From assembly GCA_963169135.1 (NCBI GenBank), contig CAUJEQ010000266.1, positions 1 through 10,202 of the forward strand: a stretch of DNA of 10,202 nt, in the 5' to 3' direction. Made by a program: the position numbers and the translations under genes. The stretch comes from Chloroflexota bacterium (GTDB lineage Bacteria > Chloroflexota > Dehalococcoidia > Tepidiformales > Tepidiformaceae). Every line of letters starts with the position of its first letter. The first letter of the stretch is position 1. Positions 1 to 5,338 of the stretch are shown piece by piece. A model generated the notes under the pieces. It ran no database searches, was not told where the DNA came from, and saw nothing but the letters and a program-made list of their open reading frames with translations.

Positions 1-416
1 GCATCGCAGGTACCGCAGTAGCTCACGCCCCGCCCGGTCAGTTCCGTCTCGCCCGGCACACCGAGCTTGTTGTAGTCGGCCCCGGCAGTCGCGATGACCG
101 TCCGGGCCCCGATCGTCCGCTCGGTCGACCGAACCTCGAACGTACCGTCCGGCAGCCGCGTCAGCTGTTCGACCCGCTCATAGGCGGTCTCCGCACCGAA
201 CTTCTCCGCCTGCTTGTGGAACTGCTGAGCCAGGTCGAACCCGTTGATCCCGTCCGCAAACCCCGGGTAGTTCTCGACGATGTCCGTCGTGGCAATCTGG
301 CCGCCGGTCACCAGGCCCTCGAACACGATCGTCGAGCGCCGTGCCCGCGCGCTGTAGATCGCGGCAGTCAGGCCCGCTCCGCCGCCCCCGATGATCGCCA
401 CGTCGTAGTTGTCCAT
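1..416 (-). CDS. trxB: Thioredoxin reductase, N-terminal part (truncated by window edge)
   Basis: NADPH-dependent flavoenzyme that reduces thioredoxin in the cytoplasm. About 139 residues are visible. The N-terminus has the FAD-binding Rossmann signature (IIGGGGAGLTAAIYSARA, residues 8-25; the family usually has Pro where this has the fourth Gly). The conserved GGQ and ENYPGF segments follow near residues 38-52, then LGVPGE at about 118-123. The redox-active pair is CGTC at residues 134-137, within SYCGTCDA, at the position of CATC in E. coli TrxB. The ATG at 416 is preceded by a GAGGGG ribosome site 7 bases upstream. The rest of the NADPH domain and the second FAD domain lie left of position 1. 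The gene is downstream of and co-oriented with trxA, separated by a hairpin with a U-rich tail, so expression is probably partly read-through from the trxA promoter. Confidence in the family is very high. Confidence 0.96.
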   Translation of the reverse strand, partial: MDNYDVAIIGGGGAGLTAAIYSARARRSTIVFEGLVTGGQIATTDIVENYPGFADGINGFDLAQQFHKQAEKFGAETAYERVEQLTRLPDGTFEVRSTERTIGARTVIATAGADYNKLGVPGETELTGRGVSYCGTCD

Positions 417-436
417 CTCGTTGCCCCTCGCTGGCT

Positions 437-478
437 GAAAGAAAAGCAGGGCCGGCGGGATTGCTCCAGCCGGCCCTG
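437..478 (-). terminator. Intrinsic terminator or attenuator between trxA and trxB
   Basis: A perfect 10-bp inverted repeat (CAGGGCCGGC at 447-456 and GCCGGCCCTG at 469-478) encloses a 12-base loop. Read on the minus strand, the stem is followed immediately by CTTTTCTTT (446-438). This is the form of a Rho-independent terminator placed just after the trxA stop. Because trxB follows 21 bases later in the same direction, it probably works as a partial terminator that sets a trxA:trxB ratio. A separate trxB promoter was not obvious in the short remaining gap. Confidence 0.8.
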
Positions 479-503
479 TCTATGCGCTGTGCCGCCACTC
501 GCT

Positions 504-830
504 CTAGACGAGGGCTTCGTCGAGTCGCTTCTTCAGGTCGCTCTTCGGCCGGAAACCGACCACCGTCCCCTTCAGTTCGCCGCCCTTGAAGATCAGCAGT
601 GAGGGGATGCTCCGGATGCCGAACTTGCTCGGTACCATCGGGTTCTCGTCGGTGTTCATCTTCATGAAGCTCACCTTCCCCGCGTACTCCTCGCTCAGCT
701 CCTGCACGATCGGCGCGACCATCCGGCACGGCCCGCACCACGGCGCCCAGAAGTCGACCAGCACCGGCAGGTCCGACTTGAGGACATCGCTGTCCCAGGT
801 GGTATCGGTCACTTCGCGTACGTCAGACAT
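504..830 (-). CDS. trxA: Thioredoxin
   Basis: Small cytoplasmic dithiol-disulfide oxidoreductase that keeps protein thiols reduced, using electrons from thioredoxin reductase. The product is 108 residues, the normal length for bacterial TrxA. The active site WCGPC is at residues 31-35 inside LVDFWAPWCGPCRM. The cis-proline loop is at RSIPSLLIF (residues 73-81), and the C-terminal GFRPKSDL helix region is also typical. The frame is open upstream as far as 941, but the ATG at 830 is chosen because it begins the conserved fold and has an AAGGAA ribosome site upstream. The longer version would run through the promoter region. The gene is divergent from the csoR-like gene and heads a trxA-trxB unit. 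The start is preceded by about 70 bases of leader from a strong promoter carrying a CsoR-type operator, so metal- or thiol-stress induction is likely. Confidence 0.97.
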   Translation of the reverse strand: MSDVREVTDTTWDSDVLKSDLPVLVDFWAPWCGPCRMVAPIVQELSEEYAGKVSFMKMNTDENPMVPSKFGIRSIPSLLIFKGGELKGTVVGFRPKSDLKKRLDEALV

Positions 831-899
831 GTTTGTAGAGTTCCTTTCCCTTGCGACCACCCGTCGCCCGACCGTTGCACCGTTGGATGAGGGTGTTTG

Positions 900-929
900 T
901 GGACTTAATATACCCCCGAGGGGTATGAT
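900..929 (+). promoter_or_regulatory. Possible promoter of the csoR-like gene
   Basis: TGGACT (900-905, four of six matches to the -35 consensus) lies 18 bases before TATGAT (924-929, a good -10). A start near 936 would leave about 20 bases of leader containing the GGAGGG ribosome site at 942-947. The operator at 910-926 overlaps this promoter, consistent with autorepression. The -35 is weak, so confidence is moderate. Confidence 0.5.
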
Positions 930-935
930 AGTCAA
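907..935 (-). promoter_or_regulatory. Sigma-70 promoter of trxA
   Basis: On the minus strand a -35 box TTGACT (935-930) is separated by exactly 17 bases from a -10 box TATATT (912-907). Each differs from consensus at one base, apart from the final T of the -35 box and the inner T of the -10 box. Transcription would start near 900, giving a leader of about 70 bases to the trxA ATG at 830. The 17-base spacer is occupied almost entirely by the CsoR-type palindrome at 910-926, so a bound repressor would block RNA polymerase. This is the best-matching promoter in the window. Confidence 0.8.
910..926. promoter_or_regulatory. CsoR-type operator
   Basis: A perfect palindrome, ATACCCC-CGA-GGGGTAT, has 7-bp arms and a 3-base centre. 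It lies between the divergent trxA and csoR-like genes. Known CsoR and CstR operators share this layout: G/C runs flanked by AT-containing ends, TACCCC...GGGGTA. The palindrome overlaps the spacer and -10 of the minus-strand trxA promoter. It also overlaps the first part of a weaker plus-strand -10 (TATGAT, 924-929) that could serve csoR. The simplest reading is that the adjacent repressor controls both itself and trxA-trxB. Confidence 0.82.
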
Positions 936-955
936 CACCACGGAGGGCCCCCACG

Positions 956-1234
956 ATGACTCCCGAAGAAACCAAGCGCCTGCTCGACCGCCTCGCCCGC
1001 ATCGAAGGCCAGGTGCGCGGGCTCCGCAACATGCTCGAAGACCAGCGCTGCTGCGAGGACGTGCTCACCCAGCTCCTCGCCGTCCGCTCCGGACTCGAAT
1101 CCGCCAGTCTGCTCGTGCTCGAAAAGCACCTGAACGATTGCGTCCTCAACGATGCAACCATCGACGACGCCACCGTCGACAAGCTGCGCGAGACTCTCAA
1201 GCTCTGGAGCCGCCACACCTCGCCTGTCGGTTAG
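956..1234 (+). CDS. csoR: CsoR-family metal- or thiol-sensing transcriptional repressor
   Basis: All-helical DNA-binding repressor of the CsoR/RcnR/FrmR family (DUF156). Members release DNA on binding Cu(I), Ni/Co or formaldehyde, or on reacting with persulfide. The product is 92 residues. The family core RLARIEGQVRGL is at residues 12-23. The Cu(I) ligand pattern C-x24-H-x3-C is intact as C33, H58 and C62, the same spacing as C36/H61/C65 of the Mycobacterium CsoR. The RcnR-type N-terminal His is absent, so Ni/Co sensing is unlikely. A second Cys (C32) replaces the usual Tyr next to the first ligand, so a thiol or persulfide switch (CstR-like) remains possible. Start: ATG at 956 with GGAGGG 8 bases upstream. 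It is divergent from trxA with a matching operator between them. The symbol is given by family; the inducer is inferred. Confidence 0.93.
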   Translation: MTPEETKRLLDRLARIEGQVRGLRNMLEDQRCCEDVLTQLLAVRSGLESASLLVLEKHLNDCVLNDATIDDATVDKLRETLKLWSRHTSPVG

Positions 1235-1287
1235 CTCGCCCGTCGCGCCAGCGAAAAGATCTGCTCGCGCGGGTGATCGAATTCCCC

Positions 1288-1293
1288 TATACT
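1288..1293 (+). promoter_or_regulatory. Possible -10 element upstream of the DinB-family gene
   Basis: TATACT lies 30 bases before the GTG start in a GC-rich context. No convincing -35 is present at the expected distance. A similar isolated TAnnnT element sits upstream of most plus-strand transcription units in this window (4237, 7063, 8202, 8978), which gives some mutual support. Confidence 0.4.
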
Positions 1294-1323
1294 CCCTCCA
1301 ACTGGTGGCCTGGGAGGGTTCCT

Positions 1324-1863
1324 GTGAGCGAAACGTCGTCCTACCGCACCGAGCTCACCGCCCGGCTCCGCGCCGTCACCGATGACATCGCATGGCTCGT
1401 GCGCGGCCTCTCTCCCGAACACGCGGCTTACAAGCCCGCTGAAGCCGAATGGTCCGTCCACGAGCACCTCTCACACCTGCGAGACATGGAACAGCAGGTC
1501 TACCTCCCGCTCCTCCGCTGGGCCACCGTCCCGGACATGCTCGATCCGCTCGACTACAGCCGCCGCGAATGGCACGACCACCGCTACCGGCCCACGGAGC
1601 CTCTCGCCTCGCTCGTCGCCGATATCCAGCGCATCCGCGACGAGGAACTCGTCATCTTCCGCGACATGAACGATGTCGTCTGGACCAGGCTCCGCGATGA
1701 CACCCGCTGGGGTCCCCTCTCCTGCCAGTGGCTCGCCGAGCTCATGTACCGTCACGCACTCGACCACATGCAGGGCATGATGGCCCTGAAGCAGGACATC
1801 AACCTCGCCGCCCTCCAGCCGCCACCCATCGTGGTCGGCGGGTACATCGGAGGACAGTCCTGA
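1324..1863 (+). CDS. DinB-family (DinB_2-like) putative metal-binding protein
   Basis: Predicted four-helix-bundle protein of the DinB/YfiT superfamily, which includes thiol-dependent S-transferases and isomerases that use a metal held by three His. The product is 179 residues from the GTG at 1324, a typical length. AEWSVHEHLSHLRDME (residues 41-56) matches the conserved first ligand motif, with H51 as likely ligand. RHALDHMQGM (143-152) supplies H144 and H148, giving the expected H...HxxxH triad. The frame is open far upstream, but the GTG is preceded by GGGAGGG at 1312-1318 and begins the domain. It is followed after 2 bases by the CitE-like gene, so the two are very probably cotranscribed and translationally linked. 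The substrate is unknown; DinB neighbours give little functional constraint. Confidence 0.88.
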   Translation: MSETSSYRTELTARLRAVTDDIAWLVRGLSPEHAAYKPAEAEWSVHEHLSHLRDMEQQVYLPLLRWATVPDMLDPLDYSRREWHDHRYRPTEPLASLVADIQRIRDEELVIFRDMNDVVWTRLRDDTRWGPLSCQWLAELMYRHALDHMQGMMALKQDINLAALQPPPIVVGGYIGGQS

Positions 1864-1865
1864 CC

Positions 1866-2678
1866 ATGCGGCTCCGTAGCATCGTTTCCATCGGCGTCTC
1901 CGGCGCCGGCCTCGATGACGCCCTCGGCTCGCAGGCCGACGCCGTCCTCATGACCCTCGCCGACGCCTCCCGCCCCATCTCCGGCCTCCGCCACGAAGTC
2001 ACCGCGGGCCTCGGACGCACGGCCCCGCACGAGAAGGCCGCGCTCGTCGTCGTGAACCATCCGCGAACGCGCCTCCTCCGCGACGACCTCGCCGCCATTC
2101 TCAGTCCCCTGGTGAAGGGGGTGCTCCTGCCCAATGCCGTCGAAGCGCAGGATGTCCGCGACATCGCCGTCCTCCTCCGCGAGTTCGAACTCCAGCGGGG
2201 CATCGAACCCGGCGATACCGCCGTCTTCCCCATCATCGATACCGCCCGCGGGCTCATGAAGGCCGCCGAAATCGCCTCCGCTGCGCCCCGCGTCGGCGGC
2301 CTCGTCTTCCACTCCCACCGCTACGCCCGCGACATCGGCGCCCGCGATGAGCAGCGCGGCGACCGCCTCGCCTTCGCCCGCGGCCAGGTCGTGGCCGTCT
2401 CCCGATCCCTGGGACAGTCACCCCTGGTCGTCTCCGACGGTCTCGAGCTGGTCTACCTCGCGGAGTACGGCTTCGCCGGCGCCATCCTTCCCGATGCCCG
2501 CATGGTCATCGCCGCCAACGGCGCATTCGCTCCCCCCGCCGTCGCGAAAGACCACGCCCGCGAAGCCGCGTCTGCTTATGATGCCGCCCGCGCCGAGGGC
2601 GCCTGGGTCGCGCGTGTCGCCGACCGGGTCATCGATGCCGCAGCCGCCCGCAAAGCCCGACACCTCATCGACGAATAG
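1866..2678 (+). CDS. CitE/HpcH-HpaI aldolase-like protein with altered active site
   Basis: 270-residue TIM-barrel protein of the HpcH/HpaI aldolase and citrate-lyase-beta superfamily, whose members cleave or form C-C bonds in acyl-CoA or 2-keto acid substrates using Mg2+. The family layout can be followed: N-terminal RS...G..LDDAL.SQADAVLMTLADA (residues 4-34), VKGVLLPNAVEAQDV (83-97), FPIIDTARGLMKAAEI (121-136), and C-terminal GFAGAILPDARMVIAANGAF (202-221) with DRVIDAAAARKARHLI (253-268). Key positions differ from canonical members. The DLED motif is TLAD. The LPKVE lysine is N90. The Mg-binding Glu is D125. The second acidic ligand of the GxxD motif is missing in HSHRYARDIG (149-158). It may be catalytically altered or a non-enzymatic relative. 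The ATG follows the DinB stop by 2 bases; GGAGGA is at 1849-1854. Confidence 0.85.
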   Translation: MRLRSIVSIGVSGAGLDDALGSQADAVLMTLADASRPISGLRHEVTAGLGRTAPHEKAALVVVNHPRTRLLRDDLAAILSPLVKGVLLPNAVEAQDVRDIAVLLREFELQRGIEPGDTAVFPIIDTARGLMKAAEIASAAPRVGGLVFHSHRYARDIGARDEQRGDRLAFARGQVVAVSRSLGQSPLVVSDGLELVYLAEYGFAGAILPDARMVIAANGAFAPPAVAKDHAREAASAYDAARAEGAWVARVADRVIDAAAARKARHLIDE

Positions 2679-2681
2679 CGG

Positions 2682-4142
2682 CTACGGGCGTGCCCGGAAC
2701 CGTGCCGGCTGGGCCTCGGCTTGCCCCGCGTCTTCAGGCCCCAGCCCTATCGGCATGCCCGCTCCCGGACGCGCGCCCACCCCCTCGACTTCTATGGCGG
2801 CAGGGCGTTCCTCCTGTCGCCCAAATGTGTACCCACGGTTCGCCACGGCCACAAACGCCATGAATGTCAGGACGATGCACCCTTCGAGCACGAACGTGCC
2901 TCGCGCCCCCAGTACATCCGCGATCAGCCCCAGCGGATACGACATCATCGGCATCGCGCTGAACGTCAGCATGTTGATGCTCATGACCCGCCCGTAGTAC
3001 GCCGGGTCGGCCTCGTCCATGAGCATCGTGTTGTTCAGGGTCTGATAGGCAGTAAACGCCAGGCCGAGCACGACGATCGATCCGACCGCGCCAACATAGC
3101 CCAACGGCCCCGAGGCGAACGCCAGCAGGAGCAGCCCCCCGCCTCCAGCAACCCCGGCCACCCATTGCACCAGGGGCTTCCGGTCGTACGTCGTCAGCGA
3201 CGCCATCGCCAGCGACCCGACCAGCGCTCCCGCCCCCGAGAACGACTGGAGCAACCCGAACGCGCCCTGGCTCTTCCCGAGGTCCTCCTGCACAAACCCC
3301 GGCAGCAACACGATGTACGGCATCGCGAAGAAGGTGACGATGAACAGCATCCCGATGAGCAGCCGCAGCCGCGGCGTCGTGGCCGCGTACTTCAGTCCCC
3401 GGCCCACTTCCACGAACATGTTCCCGTCTGGCTTCGGTCGCCCCATTCGTGCCACCGCGCTGAGGCCCGAGGGCACCATCAGGAGTGTCGCCGCCGAAAG
3501 CACGTAGAAGCCGCCCTGCACGAAGTAGGCCGCCTCGATCCCCCAGATTGCCACGAGCACACCCGCCACAGCCGGCCCGAACAGGCGCGTCGCGTTCATC
3601 GCCGCGTTCGACATCGCGATCGCGCTCATCACGTTGTCCGGCCCCACCACCTCCGCCATCAGCGGTGTCCGTGCCGGCATTCCGAAGGCGAAGAATGTGC
3701 CCTGCACCAGCCCGATCACGAACAACATCTCGATCGTGATCGTGTCCGTGGCGACCAGCACCGCCGTGAACGTTGCCAGGATCGCCGTCGTGACCTGTGT
3801 CATCAAGGTCAGGTTCCGCTTGTCCAGCCGGTCCGCCAGTGAGCCCCCAATCAGCGAAAAGAGCATCATCGGCAGCCCGAACGACAGTGAGATCGCCCCG
3901 ACCGCCCCGAACGACTTCGTCAGCTCCCACGCCAGCAGCGCCCGCGCGATCTGCTGCATCTGCATCCCCGTGAACGAAAACGCGGAGGATACCCACAGGT
4001 ACCGGTAGTGCCGGTATTCAAAAACCGTCAGGGCCGCCCGGAACGAGGGCTTCGTCGACCTCGGCGGGCCGCCAGGGCCGCCGCGAGGAGGTGAAAAGCG
4101 CGGAGGGACGTTCGCCACAGGCTGCCTGCTCCCCTTCTCCAC
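2682..4142 (-). CDS. MFS transporter, EntS-like (MFS_3) exporter
   Basis: Inner-membrane proton-coupled transporter of the major facilitator superfamily. The product is 486 residues if it starts at the GTG at 4142. A Pro/Gly-rich N-terminal tail (about 1-30) precedes FRAALTVFEYRHYRYLW (34-50), the typical lead-in of the EntS-like branch. Roughly twelve hydrophobic segments follow. Motif A, GGSLADRLDKRN (99-110), sits in the loop between helices 2 and 3. The motif-A-like second-half loop is degenerate. The C-terminal tail after FGRQEER is about 50 residues, hydrophilic and low complexity. The start is uncertain: a second GTG at 4118 has AGAAGGGGAG about 10 bases upstream, a better ribosome site, and would drop 8 residues. 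It converges on the CitE-like gene with a 3-base gap and no visible terminator. The substrate cannot be told; related proteins export siderophores or drugs. Confidence 0.9.
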   Translation of the reverse strand: MEKGSRQPVANVPPRFSPPRGGPGGPPRSTKPSFRAALTVFEYRHYRYLWVSSAFSFTGMQMQQIARALLAWELTKSFGAVGAISLSFGLPMMLFSLIGGSLADRLDKRNLTLMTQVTTAILATFTAVLVATDTITIEMLFVIGLVQGTFFAFGMPARTPLMAEVVGPDNVMSAIAMSNAAMNATRLFGPAVAGVLVAIWGIEAAYFVQGGFYVLSAATLLMVPSGLSAVARMGRPKPDGNMFVEVGRGLKYAATTPRLRLLIGMLFIVTFFAMPYIVLLPGFVQEDLGKSQGAFGLLQSFSGAGALVGSLAMASLTTYDRKPLVQWVAGVAGGGGLLLLAFASGPLGYVGAVGSIVVLGLAFTAYQTLNNTMLMDEADPAYYGRVMSINMLTFSAMPMMSYPLGLIADVLGARGTFVLEGCIVLTFMAFVAVANRGYTFGRQEERPAAIEVEGVGARPGAGMPIGLGPEDAGQAEAQPARFRARP

Positions 4143-4170
4143 GGCAGCCGCGCCACCGGATAGGAGTCCC

Positions 4171-4200
4171 AGACTACGGACGCGCTCACCTTTCCGTCAA
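4171..4200 (-). promoter_or_regulatory. Possible promoter of the MFS gene
   Basis: On the minus strand TTGACG (4200-4195) and TAGTCT (4176-4171) are 18 bases apart. The -35 is five of six to consensus and the -10 is weak. Initiation near 4164 would give a leader of about 22-46 bases, depending on which GTG starts the transporter. Read on the plus strand, the same stretch contains a short CACCTT...AAGGTG inverted repeat (about 4187-4210) of unknown meaning. Confidence 0.4.
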
Positions 4201-4236
4201 CGTGAAGGTGTCCGCCTTTTCCCCCAGCCGGCGCCG

Positions 4237-4242
4237 TATAGT
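4237..4242 (+). promoter_or_regulatory. Possible -10 element upstream of the dienelactone hydrolase gene
   Basis: TATAGT lies 35 bases before the ATG, leaving room for the GGAG ribosome site at 4266-4269. No clear -35 is present. The 135-base gap to the divergent MFS gene would hold both promoters. Confidence 0.4.
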
Positions 4243-4277
4243 TACCGTTCCATAAGCCCCTGCCCGGAGCCGCTCCC

Positions 4278-5045
4278 ATGCCCTACCGAACCGACCACTA
4301 CGAAGGAATGCTCGCCGAAACCGCCGTCATCCCCGGAGCCGATGGCGACCCCATCTATACCTACTTCGCCCGCCCACTTGGCACCGGCCCGTTCCCTTCC
4401 GTCGTCCTCATTCACCACATGCCCGGCTGGGACACCTGGTACAAGGAAGCGACACGCAAGTTCGCCTCGCGCGGCTATGCAGCCATCGCGCCCGACCTCT
4501 ACTGCCGCGTCGCCCAGGGCGCGCCCGAAGATGTCGGCGCGAAAGTCCGTGCCGAAGGGGGTGTCCCGGACGATCAGGTCGTTGGCGACGCTGCCGCCTG
4601 CGCCCGCTTCCTCCGCTCGCAGACCTACTCGAACGGCAAGGTGGGCGTCTTCGGCACATGCTCCGGCGGCCGCCATGCCTACCTCGCCGCCTGCCGCAGT
4701 ACCGCCTTCGATGCGGTCGCCGACCTCTGGGGTGGTGGCGTCGTCATGCGCCCGGAAGACCTCACGGAGAAACGCCCGGTCGCCCCAATCGACTACACGA
4801 AAGACCTCCCCTGCCCGCTCCTCGGTCTCTTCGGTGAGGACGACCGCGCCCCCACGCCCGAGCAGGTCGCCATTCACGAAGAGGAACTGAAGAAGCACGG
4901 CAAGCAGTACGAGTTCACCATGTACCCCGGCGCCGCCCACGGCTTCTTCTATCACGACCGCCCTGCTGCCTATCGCGCCGAACAGGCCGTCGACGGATGG
5001 CAGAAGGTCTTTGCCTTCTTCCGCCAGCACCTTGGCGCCGAATAG
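4278..5045 (+). CDS. Dienelactone hydrolase family protein
   Basis: Cytoplasmic alpha/beta-hydrolase of the dienelactone hydrolase family, whose type members hydrolyse dienelactone to maleylacetate in chlorocatechol degradation. Many homologues have other ester or lactone substrates. The product is 255 residues, the family's normal size. The nucleophile motif GTCSGG puts the catalytic Cys at residue 128 (Cys rather than Ser, as in true DLH). The acid is in LFGEDDRAP (D189, or D188), and the His is H221 in PGAAHGFF. The oxyanion region VVLIHHMPGWD is at 42-52. Start: ATG at 4278 with GGAG 8 bases upstream. The DUF6295-like gene follows after 9 bases, its ribosome site overlapping this stop codon. 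No other aromatic-degradation gene is in the window, so the true substrate is open. Confidence 0.93.
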   Translation: MPYRTDHYEGMLAETAVIPGADGDPIYTYFARPLGTGPFPSVVLIHHMPGWDTWYKEATRKFASRGYAAIAPDLYCRVAQGAPEDVGAKVRAEGGVPDDQVVGDAAACARFLRSQTYSNGKVGVFGTCSGGRHAYLAACRSTAFDAVADLWGGGVVMRPEDLTEKRPVAPIDYTKDLPCPLLGLFGEDDRAPTPEQVAIHEEELKKHGKQYEFTMYPGAAHGFFYHDRPAAYRAEQAVDGWQKVFAFFRQHLGAE

Positions 5046-5054
5046 GAGTCTCCC

Positions 5055-5321
5055 ATGTGCACGAACATCGTCGAACACACCCCGCTTGCCGGCAGCGGCA
5101 AAGGCGCCACTGGCTGGTTCAAGGTCGCCCAGGCCCACGTCACCTACGACCACCCCTTCCACGTCGACCTCGAGCATGCGCTCAACATCGACTTCACCAA
5201 TGATGCAGCCGGAGTCGATGCGCGCGTCGCTGTCGAACTGACCCTCGACTCCGCGAAGAACCTGGCCGCCGCCATTCTTGCCGCTGTCGACCGCGCCGAG
5301 CGCTACGAATCCGGCGCCTGA
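5055..5321 (+). CDS. Small protein resembling the DUF6295 family
   Basis: 88-residue soluble protein of unknown function. The opening MCTNIVEHTPLAGSGKGATG, followed by GWFKVAQAHVTYDHPFH and EHALNIDF, matches my memory of the DUF6295 family, which starts MCT.IVE and has a YDHPFH core. A C-terminal amphipathic helix (SAKNLAAAILAAVDRAERY, about 65-83) closes it. There is no signal peptide or membrane segment. Candidate functional residues are C2, the His of YDHPFH and the paired acidic residues. The ATG is preceded by AGGAG overlapping the hydrolase stop (5043-5047), so the two are probably translationally coupled. The neighbouring hydrolase suggests a shared pathway, but nothing in the sequence gives its chemistry. 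It ends 17 bases before the convergent glycerate kinase. Confidence 0.82.
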   Translation: MCTNIVEHTPLAGSGKGATGWFKVAQAHVTYDHPFHVDLEHALNIDFTNDAAGVDARVAVELTLDSAKNLAAAILAAVDRAERYESGA

Positions 5322-5338
5322 GCTCCGGCGAATCGCGC

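Noticed and set aside
586..1323. Very long plus-strand open frame leading into the DinB gene
   Set aside because: It runs antisense through trxA and out of frame through csoR, both secure genes. Its upstream part has no domain-like pattern; only the part from the GTG at 1324, with its own ribosome site, is real.
1235..1323. Terminator after csoR
   Set aside because: No stem with a T-run could be found; the gap holds only a possible -10 and the DinB ribosome site.
2721..3842. Long plus-strand open frame opposite the MFS gene (373 codons), and the 420-codon minus-strand frame at 2734-3996
   Set aside because: Both are rich in Arg, His, Pro or Gly as expected of shadow frames in high-GC DNA, with no fold-like hydrophobic pattern. 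The minus-strand frame coded by the transporter shows clear membrane helices and motif A.
4187..4220. CACCTT...AAGGTG inverted repeat followed by CTTTT on the plus strand, as a terminator
   Set aside because: The stem is only 6 bp, and no plus-strand gene ends upstream (the neighbour is the 5' end of a minus-strand gene). It overlaps a plausible minus-strand promoter instead.
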